Source of the DNA: Coraliomargarita_B sp046540835
GTDB lineage: Bacteria; Verrucomicrobiota; Verrucomicrobiia; Opitutales; Coraliomargaritaceae
DNA length: 24,554 nucleotides
Direction of reading: 5' to 3'
Assembly: GCA_046540835.1 (NCBI GenBank)
Contig: JBKHEL010000040.1
Location: forward strand, 1-24,554
The notes beneath the pieces are model-generated. The model searched no databases, was not told the origin of the DNA, and worked only from the letters and a program-made list of their open reading frames with translations. A program made the translations under genes and the position numbers. Shown here piece after piece: positions 6,787 through 14,382 of this stretch (position 1 is the first letter of the stretch; every line of letters starts with the position of its first letter).

Positions 6787-8321
6787 CCGATCCGCTCCGG
6801 ACGCGGGAACAGAATAGTCTTCTCTCCGAGTTGGCGGCCCTCCAGGGAGGTTCCCCATTCGAGCTGACCCGCGATCCGTTCGATGGGCTCGGCTCCGATC
6901 AGTTCCCTTACCTTTGCCGAGATATTCGGCATCACCGGGGTCAACAGGACCACCGCAAGCCGCAGCGCCTCGGCCATTGTAGCCAGAGACGTTTGCATCG
7001 CCTCCACATCAGCAGGATCCGAGGATTTGGCCAGTTTCCAGGGTGCCCGGGTTTCAGCATACCGGTTGATGCCCGAGAGGAAGCCGAAAATACGGTCAAG
7101 CGCCTTGTGAAACTGGAAGTCTTCGAATAAGGGGAGCAACTCCTCTCTCACCTGCGACCACTGATCGTGCAGCGCTTTTTCAGGGGCCTCCTCAATGCTT
7201 GCAGCGGGCACCTTCCCCCCGGTGTAGCGACCGCCCATGTTCAGGAGCCGACTCACGAGATTGCCCAAATCATTTGCCAGATCACTGCTGTAGCGGCTCA
7301 TGAAAAGATCCAGGGAAAATTCGCTGTCCTGCCCCACGTTCATTTCACGCGTCACAAAATAGCGGAAAGCGTCGGCCCCGAATTGATCGATCAGGTCCAG
7401 CGGATTGACGGTCTCGCCCGAGCTTTTCGACATTTTCGAACCGGAGCTCAACCACCACCCGTGCACCAGGAAATGCCTGGGCAGCGGAAGATCGAGCGCC
7501 TTGAGCATAATCGGCCAGTAAACCGCATGCGGGGGGACGAGAATATCCTTGCCGATGACGTGGTAATCGGCGGGCCACAGTGCCTCGAAGCCCTCCTGAC
7601 CGTAGCCAGCTGCGGTGATATAGTTGGTCAGGGCATCGAACCAGACATAAGTCACATAGTCCGGGTCGAAAGGCAGCTCAATCCCCCACTCCAGTCGCTC
7701 CCTGGGGCGCGAAATACACAGATCGTTTAGCGGTTCTTTGAGGAACTGGAGGACATCGGCCGCACGAAACCGGGGAAAAATAAGCGACGCCTCCTGCTCG
7801 ATCAGCTCGACCAGCCAGTCCTGATATTGCGAAAGTTTGAAAAAATAATTCGACTCCGTGACCTCGACCACATCGCCATAGATCTCCGGCCACTCGCCGT
7901 CCACTTTTTCTTTTTCCGTGACAAACTGCTCTTGGCGAACGCTGTAGTAGCCGCTGTAGTCGGCCTTGTAGATCTCTCCTTTATCATACAGTTTCTGGAG
8001 AATGTCCTGCACCACGGCCTTGTGACGGTCCTGGGTCGTCCGGATATAATCGTCGTTCGAAATATCCAGGCGCTGGCAGAGCCCCTGGAACTCGGACGCC
8101 AACCGGTCGCAGATTTCAATCGGCGCGACCCCGGCCTTTTGCGCGGACATCTGCACTTTTTGCCCATGCTCGTCGAGCCCGGTGAGGAACTTGACCTCAT
8201 CGCCCATCATGCGCCGGAAGCGGGCGATGACATCGGTCAGCACTTTCTCGTAAGCGTGCCCGAGGTGCGGCGAACCGTTGGCATAGTCAATAGCGGTGGT
8301 GATATAGAAAGTCTTGCTCAT
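6783..8321 (-). CDS. metG: Methionyl-tRNA synthetase, short form
   Basis: The 512-residue class Ia synthetase charges tRNA-Met and initiator tRNA with methionine. The HIGH-type motif is SPHLGHAY (H19-H22), and the KMSKS loop is SKMSKSSGETVNPL (K296-S300). Between them lie the LTGLDEHGQKVQ block and YVWFDALTNYITAAGY, both standard for MetRS. The protein stops after the anticodon-binding helical domain (INRYAETRAPWKLAK), so it lacks the C-terminal EMAP/Trbp111-like tRNA-binding domain. The connective-peptide region has YYSVRQEQFVTEKE and EWPEIYG where many MetRS have YCVxCExFxTE and xCPxxG, so the zinc-knuckle cysteines are missing. It is probably the last gene of the fpg-menB-EEP-metG run, 56 nt after the previous stop. 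Confidence 0.96.
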   Translation of the reverse strand: MSKTFYITTAIDYANGSPHLGHAYEKVLTDVIARFRRMMGDEVKFLTGLDEHGQKVQMSAQKAGVAPIEICDRLASEFQGLCQRLDISNDDYIRTTQDRHKAVVQDILQKLYDKGEIYKADYSGYYSVRQEQFVTEKEKVDGEWPEIYGDVVEVTESNYFFKLSQYQDWLVELIEQEASLIFPRFRAADVLQFLKEPLNDLCISRPRERLEWGIELPFDPDYVTYVWFDALTNYITAAGYGQEGFEALWPADYHVIGKDILVPPHAVYWPIMLKALDLPLPRHFLVHGWWLSSGSKMSKSSGETVNPLDLIDQFGADAFRYFVTREMNVGQDSEFSLDLFMSRYSSDLANDLGNLVSRLLNMGGRYTGGKVPAASIEEAPEKALHDQWSQVREELLPLFEDFQFHKALDRIFGFLSGINRYAETRAPWKLAKSSDPADVEAMQTSLATMAEALRLAVVLLTPVMPNISAKVRELIGAEPIERIAGQLEWGTSLEGRQLGEKTILFPRPERIG

Positions 8322-8377
8322 AAAAACCGAGGAGATTGGGCGACTTGTCGGACCGGTGCAAGTCTAGCCCGCATATC

Positions 8378-9937
8378 CTATTGATTCCCCTCAATCCCCT
8401 CAACGATGAACTGCCGCTTGCCCTTCCAAAACCCGGGCCGCGCGACCAGGTTCACCGTGGCATCATCCCCCAACTCGCGAAAGGCTTCATACAACTGCCG
8501 GTCGGGGACATAGACCGGCCAGGTCTCGTCGGCGAGCCGGACCTCAGCCGGATCGGTGGAAACGATCTCGGTATGGATGCGGAACAGCCGCCCCACATAC
8601 GGAGCGAGCGCATCGACGGAGAGTCCGGTGAGCGCTTCCCCGCCAGGAAGATCCAGGTCCGCACCGTCCTGGTATCGAAGCGGGATTTCGTAATCCGGCG
8701 CATCGTCACCCCGGGAGAAGGGTGCCTCTTGGACGAATCCCCCGGTTTGAAATCGGGCGTAAACCGGCAAATGGTCCGAATAGCCCCCGCCGCTGCGCCC
8801 GGCGAAGTGCCAGGAAAGGGGACGTCCGAGTGCATCCGCGTTGACGCCCGGCAGAAGCAGCTTCTCAAAACTGGAATCGACATAGCTCACGCCCGCCTGG
8901 TCATAGAGACCCTGCGAGAGCAAAAGGTGCATCAGGGTGCCCCGGTGCCCACGCCACACCTCCGAGTAGCGCTCTTGCGGCGGCAGTTCGAACCAGAGGT
9001 TATAGAGATCATTGCCGGCAAAGGTCTCGACGCCCGAGGATCCGAGCACATCGTTGATCCCGGTTCGGATCCCGGTAAACAGCATCGAATGGTTGTAGTG
9101 TGAATTCAGGTCGCCCCCGACGAGAATATCCGCTTGCGGGTCTGCTTCGAGACGCCGGTCGATTAGGCTGCGGAGCACCTCCGCGTTTTCCACCCGAATC
9201 GGCTCGCGGTCGGGATTCGAGGCGCCGGACTTCCAGTGGTTGTTATAGAGCCAAAGCTTCGCGTCGCCCACCCGCACCGACACTTCCTGAATATCGCGCG
9301 CCTGCGGAATGGGGTAAGCTTCGGACGACTCGATCGGGTAGCGGGAGAACACCGCGTTGACATGGGCAATCCGGCTCTCAAGATCTTTCGGCGGGGCCAC
9401 CGCGACCTCGTAGCCCGTCAGGCCCGCATCCGCCATGGCCTTGAGCATCCAGGCGACCGAGGGAATATCCGCATAGGCCGGATCCCACCCTGAGCCAAGC
9501 ATGTCGGTCACGCGAAACGCCTCATACCGCTGCAGAAAGGCCTGATAATCGCCTCCCCACTGCGTTGGCGAAAAATCGTTTTCAAATTCCTGAAAGAGAA
9601 TAATGTCCGGTCCACGACCGCCATCGATGTGCTGGAGGACCTCAACTGCATGGATCAGCTTGGTCCGCAGTTTTTCCTTCGAATAGCCGAAAGGATCCTC
9701 AGGATAATCCTGCTCATAGTCGTCAAACAGAGCGATTCCGTCCAGATCAAAGAAATTCTCCAGGTTATAGGCTGCGACCGTAAAAGTTTCGGCCTGCTTA
9801 TCCGCCGAAGCGACCGCGTCAGAGGACCCATGCCCCCTCCTCTCATCCATTCCGCAGGCAGACGTGCCGAAAACGAGGAGTCCAAGCAGCAGAAACTGTG
9901 TCCGGCGGGCAGGTTTTTTGAATTCTATGGGAGCCAT
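8378..9937 (-). CDS. Exported endonuclease/exonuclease/phosphatase (EEP) family protein
   Basis: Starting from ATG 9937 the protein has 519 residues. Its N-terminus, MAPIEFKKPARR followed by QFLLLGLLVFGTSACG, reads as a signal peptide with a possible, non-ideal lipobox (TSAC). DNase I-like catalytic blocks are present in order: VAAYNLENFFD, LFQEFEND, LYNNHWKSG, GGDLNSHYNH (D276, N278) and GYSDHLPVYARF (D388, H389). The family includes metal-dependent nucleases and phosphodiesterases, so the substrate is open. About 90 residues follow the catalytic domain (GLSVDALAPYVGRLFRIHTE onward) with a beta-rich, OB-like appearance. An upstream in-frame ATG at 9976 would add 13 residues; 9937 is preferred because it places the basic n-region correctly. 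With it, the gene overlaps the menB stop by 13 nt, suggesting one transcript. Envelope or extracellular location is inferred. Confidence 0.85.
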   Translation of the reverse strand: MAPIEFKKPARRTQFLLLGLLVFGTSACGMDERRGHGSSDAVASADKQAETFTVAAYNLENFFDLDGIALFDDYEQDYPEDPFGYSKEKLRTKLIHAVEVLQHIDGGRGPDIILFQEFENDFSPTQWGGDYQAFLQRYEAFRVTDMLGSGWDPAYADIPSVAWMLKAMADAGLTGYEVAVAPPKDLESRIAHVNAVFSRYPIESSEAYPIPQARDIQEVSVRVGDAKLWLYNNHWKSGASNPDREPIRVENAEVLRSLIDRRLEADPQADILVGGDLNSHYNHSMLFTGIRTGINDVLGSSGVETFAGNDLYNLWFELPPQERYSEVWRGHRGTLMHLLLSQGLYDQAGVSYVDSSFEKLLLPGVNADALGRPLSWHFAGRSGGGYSDHLPVYARFQTGGFVQEAPFSRGDDAPDYEIPLRYQDGADLDLPGGEALTGLSVDALAPYVGRLFRIHTEIVSTDPAEVRLADETWPVYVPDRQLYEAFRELGDDATVNLVARPGFWKGKRQFIVEGIEGNQ

Positions 9938-10758
9938 GGGTATTTTTTGAAATCGGGTGGACGTTTTTCGTTCCATGCTTTGCGCCCTTCTTCACCTTCA
10001 CCTGTCAGGTAGTAAAGCAGGGTTGCATTGCCGGCAAGTTCCTGGAGGCCCTGTTGACCATCCACGTCTGCGTTAAAGGCGGATTTCAGGCACCGGATCG
10101 CCAGCGGGCTGTGTTGCAGGATCTCCCTCGCCCACTGCTCGCCCTCGGCCTGCAATTGCTCGTAGGGCACGACCCGATTGACCAGCCCCATATCGAGCGC
10201 CTCGGCCGCGCTATACTGCCGGCAGAGATACCAGATTTCCCTTGCCTTCTTTTGCCCGACGATCCGCGCAAGGTAGCTGGAGCCGAAGCCACCGTCGAAG
10301 CTGCCGACCCTCGGTCCAGTCTGGCCGAAAATCGCATTATCTGCGGCGATCGTCAAATCACAGACCACGTGCAAGACATGCCCGCCCCCGATCGCGTAGC
10401 CGGCCACCAGGGCAATCACCACCTTGGGCATCGACCGGATGAGTTTTTGCAGGTCGAGCACGTTGAGGCGCGGGACCCCGTCTTTTCCGACATAGCCCCC
10501 GGCTTGATGCCCCCGTATCTTTTGATCGCCCCCCGCACAAAAGGCGAATTTGCCGTCGGTCTGCGGGTTGAATCCGGTGAGCAGGACAACACCGATCAAG
10601 GTGTCGTCCCGCGCATCCGAAAAGGCGGCAAGCAGTTCATTCACCGTATCCGGGGTGAAGGCGTTTCGGCGGTGCGGGCGATTGATCGTGATCCTGGCCA
10701 CGCCCGCGCACTTTTCGTAGAGGATATCCTCGTAATCCTGAGCTTTTTGCCAATCCAT
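9925..10758 (-). CDS. menB: 1,4-Dihydroxy-2-naphthoyl-CoA synthase MenB
   Basis: The 277-residue crotonase-fold enzyme closes the second ring of menaquinone by converting o-succinylbenzoyl-CoA to 1,4-dihydroxy-2-naphthoyl-CoA. Its sequence follows MenB closely: INRPHRRNAFTPDTVNEL, FCAGGDQKIRG (the CSGGDQxxRG oxyanion region), GYAIGGGHVLHVVCDLTIAA, FGQTGPRVGSFDGGFGSSYL, EIWYLCRQYSA and the C-terminal RPPDFKKYPWLP tail. It lies 18 nt after fpg and overlaps the EEP gene, so it is in the middle of a run on the minus strand. No other men gene is in the window, so the rest of the pathway is dispersed. The start ATG 10758 has no Shine-Dalgarno. Confidence 0.97.
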   Translation of the reverse strand: MDWQKAQDYEDILYEKCAGVARITINRPHRRNAFTPDTVNELLAAFSDARDDTLIGVVLLTGFNPQTDGKFAFCAGGDQKIRGHQAGGYVGKDGVPRLNVLDLQKLIRSMPKVVIALVAGYAIGGGHVLHVVCDLTIAADNAIFGQTGPRVGSFDGGFGSSYLARIVGQKKAREIWYLCRQYSAAEALDMGLVNRVVPYEQLQAEGEQWAREILQHSPLAIRCLKSAFNADVDGQQGLQELAGNATLLYYLTGEGEEGRKAWNEKRPPDFKKYPWLP

Positions 10759-10776
10759 GCCGAAAACAAAAGAACT

Positions 10777-11616
10777 TTAAGACGGTCTGGCAACTGTCGA
10801 GCACGACCTTTTACCGCGATAAATTTGCCATTCCGGAGACCAGCACGTCGTCCGGCCTCCGATCACCCTGCGCCGGAGCGGGCCTCCGGTGCGCGGGCAG
10901 AGACCGCCGGGTTTCCAGCGATGGTTGAAAAGCCAGTCATCCGGCGGTCGGCTCCAGTCCGTCCCGATCACCCGAAGCGCATCCCGGCAGACTTCACAAA
11001 TCGTCCAGAAGAGCTCCCGGCGCTTAAATTTCCCGAGTTGGTCGGCACGGACTGTCGGCTTAATCCGCGCACGCCAGAGGATTTCATCGCCCATCCAATT
11101 GCCGATACCGGGGAAGTATTTTTGCATAAGCAGGAGGGCTTTGAGTGGTGTCCCGGGCTGCCGTCTCAAGTAACATTCCAGGCGACCGAGCGTGAAGGCC
11201 CTATCGAGGGGCTCGGGGGGCAGCCCCGCCCACCAGGCGGGCTCCTCGTGCCCCGACGCATAGCGGACTCGACCGAACATCCTCGAATCGTTGAAGACAA
11301 GCGAACGTCCTGACTCCATCAGGAGGACGAGGTGGTCGCCCGGACGTGCCGGACCGCCTTTCTCCACAAGCGAGAGCCCCCCGGTCATGCCCATATGAAG
11401 GCCGAGCCAATGCACCTCACCAAAGACGACCGCCATTTGTTTGCCGTGGCGCAGGATGTTCTCCAGGCGCTGCCCGACAAGCCCCTCTTCAAGGGCCGAA
11501 CAGTCGGTCTCTCGAAAAACACGGCTGCCGGGGTTCAGCCGCACAGTGCAGACCGACTCACCCACCGCCGGCAGCCACTGCTTCCGGTAGTATTCGACTT
11601 CTGCTAGTTCAGGCAT
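10777..11616 (-). CDS. fpg: Fpg/Nei-family DNA glycosylase with degenerate zinc finger
   Basis: The 279-residue protein begins MPELAEVEYYRK: Pro2 is the family's catalytic nucleophile and Glu3 its partner, which fixes the start at ATG 11616 (the open frame continues upstream without support). Further marks are LRHGKQMAVVF, LHMGMTGGLSL, VFNDSRMFGRVRY and the helix-two-turn-helix FPGIGNWMGDEILWRARIKP. By family it excises oxidised purines or pyrimidines and cuts the abasic strand by beta,delta elimination. The C-terminal four-cysteine zinc finger is altered. Where CxxC(G) and CxxC(Q) are expected, it has LCPRTGGPL and TTCWSPEWQ, so two of four ligands are absent while the RTT and WQ framework is retained. 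Whether it is Fpg-like or Nei-like cannot be decided by eye. It leads the fpg-menB-EEP-metG run. Confidence 0.9.
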   Translation of the reverse strand: MPELAEVEYYRKQWLPAVGESVCTVRLNPGSRVFRETDCSALEEGLVGQRLENILRHGKQMAVVFGEVHWLGLHMGMTGGLSLVEKGGPARPGDHLVLLMESGRSLVFNDSRMFGRVRYASGHEEPAWWAGLPPEPLDRAFTLGRLECYLRRQPGTPLKALLLMQKYFPGIGNWMGDEILWRARIKPTVRADQLGKFKRRELFWTICEVCRDALRVIGTDWSRPPDDWLFNHRWKPGGLCPRTGGPLRRRVIGGRTTCWSPEWQIYRGKRSCSTVARPS

Positions 11617-11667
11617 TGGGCTTTTAGATATCCGAAACGAGCGCGAGCGCCACCCAAAACTAAAAAC

Positions 11668-11696
11668 TTTCAACCCGTTCCGCATCAGTTTAAAAA
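11668..11696 (+). promoter_or_regulatory. Possible promoter for the amidohydrolase gene
   Basis: TTTCAA (11668-11673) and TAAAAA (11691-11696) lie 17 nt apart in the 127-nt region between the divergent fpg and amidohydrolase genes. Both boxes match the sigma-70 consensus at only four of six positions, so this is a weak call. Confidence 0.25.
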
Positions 11697-11743
11697 ACCC
11701 CTGCACCCTCGAATGCGGCGTCGCCCCAAGCCCGACTCATCAC

Positions 11744-12610
11744 ATGGTCATTGACTGTCACACACACTGCTTTCCCCACGAGCTAGGCGAAAATCCCCGC
11801 GCCTGGGCGAGCCCCAGAAACGAGCCGCACTGGGCCGATCTTGTCGCCCCCCGGGGCCGCACAAGCATCCAGGATTGGACCAGCCCGGAAAAGATGCTCC
11901 GGGCGATGGACGAAGCATCGGTCGATCAAGCCGTCCTGTTGGGCTGGTATTGGGAGAGCGAAGCGACCTGCCGCTGGCACAATGAACAAATCGCCTCTTG
12001 GTGCGCCCAAGCCCCCGGGCGTTTTATTGGCTATGCATCGATCCGGCCAAACAACAACACGATCGCCCAACTTCAGGACGCCAGTGCGCTGGGGCTTTGC
12101 GGCGTCGGGGAACTGCATCCGGGAGTCCAGGGCTTCAATTCCGCCAGCCCCGGCTGGAAGGCCCTGGCACACTGGTGCACCCAGCACAACTGGCCGGTGA
12201 ATTTCCACTGCACCCGGCCCGAGGGCGACCACCCGCTCGCAGTCGCCACACCGCTGGCAGATTATGCGCTGATGCTCCGCGAACACCCCGATCTAAACTT
12301 CATCTTCGCGCACTGGGGTGCCGGATTACCTCAACTCCTGCAGGACCATCCGCCCGACAATGCTTACTACGACTGTTCCGCAAGCCCGCTGCTCTACGAC
12401 GAGGGCATTTTTCGCAGCGTCCTCGCGCAGGCGGGTGCCGGACAAATACTATTCGGCTCCGATTATCCGCTTCGCATTTACCCGCGCGAATCAAAGCGTG
12501 CGGAGATGGCGCGTTTCATCGCGAATATTCGAAGCCGCTCGTGCCTGCCACCCAAAGACATTGAAGCGCTGCTCGGCGGAAACTTTGAGCGACTACGGCG
12601 AAAAAAGTAA
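11744..12610 (+). CDS. Amidohydrolase-2-type metal-dependent hydrolase
   Basis: The 288-residue protein is a TIM-barrel member of the amidohydrolase/decarboxylase group (ACMSD-like). Metal-binding positions are visible: the N-terminal DCHTH (H6, H8), VNFHCTRP (H155), FIFAHWGAGLPQL (H190) and FGSDYPLR (D240), the last being the typical strand-8 aspartate. The NFERLRRKK C-terminus is the usual GNFxRL end. Substrate cannot be read from sequence; relatives hydrolyse amides or lactones or decarboxylate aromatic acids. It starts 128 nt from the fpg start on the other strand. Its stop is followed by a 96-nt gap and then tRNA-His, so it appears to be a single gene. It has no signal peptide and is probably cytosolic. 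Confidence 0.85.
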   Translation: MVIDCHTHCFPHELGENPRAWASPRNEPHWADLVAPRGRTSIQDWTSPEKMLRAMDEASVDQAVLLGWYWESEATCRWHNEQIASWCAQAPGRFIGYASIRPNNNTIAQLQDASALGLCGVGELHPGVQGFNSASPGWKALAHWCTQHNWPVNFHCTRPEGDHPLAVATPLADYALMLREHPDLNFIFAHWGAGLPQLLQDHPPDNAYYDCSASPLLYDEGIFRSVLAQAGAGQILFGSDYPLRIYPRESKRAEMARFIANIRSRSCLPPKDIEALLGGNFERLRRKK

Positions 12611-12677
12611 CGCTGTCCAAAAAATCTCAGACCTGATGCTTGACAAAATCGTCGCCCCCATGACGATGGTCTCTTTC

Positions 12678-12701
12678 CGAAACAGCTCGACTGCTGTTTC
12701 G
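12678..12701 (+). other. Perfect 9-bp hairpin just upstream of tRNA-His
   Basis: CGAAACAGC (12678-12686) pairs exactly with GCTGTTTCG (12693-12701) across the loop TCGACT. It ends five bases before the tRNA. There is no T-run, so it is not a typical terminator; it may be a 5'-end processing signal, a transcription pause, or an operator-like dyad. Confidence 0.5.
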
Positions 12702-12706
12702 CTCAT

Positions 12707-12784
12707 GGTGGATGTAGCTCAGTTGGTTAGAGCATCGGTTTGTGGTACCGAGGGCCGCGGGTTCGAGTCCCGTCTTCCACCCCA
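12707..12784 (+). tRNA. tRNA-His (anticodon GTG)
   Basis: A full cloverleaf is visible. G-1 is at 12707 and pairs with C73, the histidine identity feature. The acceptor arm is GTGGATG/CTTCCAC, the D arm GCTC..GAGC, the anticodon arm TCGGT-TTGTGGT-ACCGA with anticodon GTG, the T arm GCGGG-TTCGAGT-CCCGT, and the CCA end is encoded (12782-12784). Position 6:67 of the acceptor stem is a U-U mismatch. Confidence 0.96.
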
Positions 12785-12875
12785 TTTTTACGAAGAGCGA
12801 ACTTTCCGGGCAGCAGAGCCACAGACTGCGGTCTATGATGCTGTCGGGCAGGTGCGCGCTGCCGGGCGCAACACG

Positions 12876-12905
12876 AAAAAAGCCGACTCTTCCGAGCCGG
12901 CTTTT
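12876..12905 (-). terminator. Intrinsic terminator after rplT (possibly bidirectional)
   Basis: Read on the minus strand, AAAAGCCGGCTC-GGAA-GAGTCGGCTTTTTT forms an 8-bp GC-rich stem (one G-T pair) closed by a GGAA loop, with four flanking A-T pairs and a run of six T. It lies 33 nt beyond the rplT stop. The plus-strand reading also has four T and could end the tRNA-His transcript. Confidence 0.85.
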
Positions 12906-12938
12906 GAAAAAGAGAATGAATATTCTGTTCGCAAGTGC

Positions 12939-13298
12939 CTACGCAGCGTTGGCTTGCTTGGCTTTCTCGATCAAAGCACTGAAGGCCGCTTCGTCGTGGA
13001 TCGCCAGCTCAGAGAGCTGCTTGCGGTCCATCTCGATGCCGGCGGCTTTGATGCCGCGCATGAAGCGGCTGTAGTTGATGCCCTGTTGACGGCAGGCCGC
13101 ATTGATGCGGACGATCCACAGTTGGCGGAACTCCGACTTCTTTTTGCGGCGGTCGCGGTAGGCGTAAACCTCGGCGCGATCGACTGCATCGTTCGCGTAG
13201 CGGAAGAGGCGGGATTTGTTTCCGAAATAGCCTTTGGCTTTTTTCAGAACTTTCTTGCGACGAGCGAGCGTCGCGGGACCATTGGTGGCTCTAGGCAT
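12939..13298 (-). CDS. rplT: 50S ribosomal protein L20
   Basis: The 119-residue, highly basic protein starts MPRATNGPATLARRKKVLKKAKGYFG in nearly canonical form (usual MPRxxxxxxxRRRxKKILKxAKGYxG). It continues with the L20 core RKKKSEFRQLWIVRINAACR and GINYSRFMRGIKAAGIEMDRK, and ends in LSELAIHDEAAFSALIEKAK. L20 binds 23S rRNA early in 50S assembly and in several bacteria represses its own operon. It follows rpmI with a 97-nt gap and ends before a strong terminator. infC, which usually heads this operon, is not adjacent. Confidence 0.98.
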   Translation of the reverse strand: MPRATNGPATLARRKKVLKKAKGYFGNKSRLFRYANDAVDRAEVYAYRDRRKKKSEFRQLWIVRINAACRQQGINYSRFMRGIKAAGIEMDRKQLSELAIHDEAAFSALIEKAKQANAA

Positions 13299-13320
13299 GT
13301 TGTGTGTCTCGTGTTTTGTT

Positions 13321-13359
13321 CGCTGCCGGGTCGCCCATTTTCATGTTACCCGGGGAGCG
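13321..13359 (-). promoter_or_regulatory. Possible structured leader between rpmI and rplT
   Basis: In the rpmI-rplT gap, arms at 13321-13331 and 13348-13359 pair as CGCT plus CCGGGT with ACCCGG plus AGCG around a 16-nt loop, with a small internal bulge. L20 autoregulation through RNA structures that mimic its 23S site is known in Escherichia coli and Bacillus. This element is only a candidate for something similar. Confidence 0.3.
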
Positions 13360-13395
13360 AGCGTTAATTTTTTTCAAACGTTTCAATGAAGCGGC

Positions 13396-13587
13396 TTATG
13401 CGAAGGGCAGACCACGGATCAGGTCAGCACGCTGCCCGTCGGCGACGAGCTTGCTGCTGCCGGCACGGCGGCGCTGCTTCACGCTTTTATTGCGCAACAG
13501 GTGGCGGTGCCCCGGCGTGCGACGCAGGAGCTTGCCGGTGCCTGTCTTCTTGAAGCGTTTGGCGATGGATTTTTTGGTTTTTCTCAT
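13396..13587 (-). CDS. rpmI: 50S ribosomal protein L35
   Basis: The 63-residue protein MRKTKKSIAKRFKKTGTGKL continues with RRTPGHRHLLRNKSVKQRRR and ends GLPFA. This is the usual L35 length and pattern (KTxKxxxKRFKxTGxGKxxRxxxxxxHxLxxKxxKxxRxLR). ATG 13587 is the correct start; the frame extends upstream but the extension does not look like L35. It is transcribed with rplT. No infC gene precedes it: the next gene upstream is a divergent unknown. An 87-nt spacer must hold its promoter, but I could not pick out convincing boxes there. Confidence 0.97.
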   Translation of the reverse strand: MRKTKKSIAKRFKKTGTGKLLRRTPGHRHLLRNKSVKQRRRAGSSKLVADGQRADLIRGLPFA

Positions 13588-13674
13588 AACTGAGGAAATT
13601 CGGGAAAGGGGGAGAAAACACAGGTTCTGCAGCGGGGTGTAAAGCACCAATTCAACTTTCTTTCCGAGAAAACA

Positions 13675-14382
13675 TTGATCTACCCGCCAAGTCTTGCCAA
13701 ACGCATAAGCATCGAACCAACCGCAACAGTCCTCTTACGGGGTCGGACGCAGGGCCGCATTCGCCGGCTCCCCGGCTTCCTCAAACACCATCATCTCCCC
13801 GACAGCGTGAGTGATGCGACCCGCGCCTTCGTGCGCCGAGCGGGGCAGGAAGAGGTCAAGACAGTGGCCGACGGGCTGTATCGTGACATCCGCGAGCGCT
13901 TCGGCTACAAGCGCAGGGAGTTCGACTACACCTGCGAGGCAGGGCAGGCCTGGATCAAAACCCCCGACTTCGACGCTCAGATTCAGGTCGACCAGGACGA
14001 AAGTTCCCCCAAAGACTACCTGCTGACGACCGAGCTGGTGCAACTCCATAACCAGGCCATCGCCTCGGACCCGATGTTTCACGCCTGCTTCACGGCGCAC
14101 TGCGATCAACTCATCGTCTTCTTCCCCACCCCAGTTCATGTGGCCGATAAAATCGACGCCATCGAGTCGATCGATGCCCTCGCCGAACAACTCGTCTACG
14201 AACCCGATGCCAGTGCCTTTCAACTTCAGCTTCACGAACTCGACCTGCTGATCGAGGTCAATGCCGATTACATGGTCTTCGCCCTTCTGGGCCGACGCGA
14301 TTTGGGCAAACTGATCGAATGCAGTCAGCGGGCCTTCGAAATCCTTACAGACTGCGGCTTCGGCACCCTCCGCCTCGCTTGA
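13675..14382 (+). CDS. Conserved-looking cytosolic protein of unknown function
   Basis: I do not recognise a named family. The frame opens with TTG at 13675 and has no ATG until well into the protein, so the start is uncertain; a GTG near 13807 (DSVSDAT) is a shorter option. The 235-residue version is soluble and acidic. Notable segments are PDSVSDATRAFVRRAGQEE, YRDIRERFGYKRREFDYTCE, DFDAQIQVDQDESSPKDYLL, LIVFFPTPVHVADKIDAIE and LHELDLLIEVNADYMVFALL. These alternate strands and helices with charged surface patches and look like a real folded protein. A 244-aa open frame on the opposite strand has poorer composition and is treated as a shadow. The gene lies between divergent rpmI and the RND genes and appears to be monocistronic. 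Confidence 0.7.
   Translation: MIYPPSLAKRISIEPTATVLLRGRTQGRIRRLPGFLKHHHLPDSVSDATRAFVRRAGQEEVKTVADGLYRDIRERFGYKRREFDYTCEAGQAWIKTPDFDAQIQVDQDESSPKDYLLTTELVQLHNQAIASDPMFHACFTAHCDQLIVFFPTPVHVADKIDAIESIDALAEQLVYEPDASAFQLQLHELDLLIEVNADYMVFALLGRRDLGKLIECSQRAFEILTDCGFGTLRLA

Noticed and set aside
10054..11313. A 419-residue open frame on the plus strand
   Set aside because: It lies antisense across menB and fpg, both certain from motifs. Long opposite-strand frames are expected in GC-rich coding DNA.
12318..13367. A 349-residue plus-strand frame
   Set aside because: It runs through the amidohydrolase in another frame, across tRNA-His and its terminator, and antisense to rplT.
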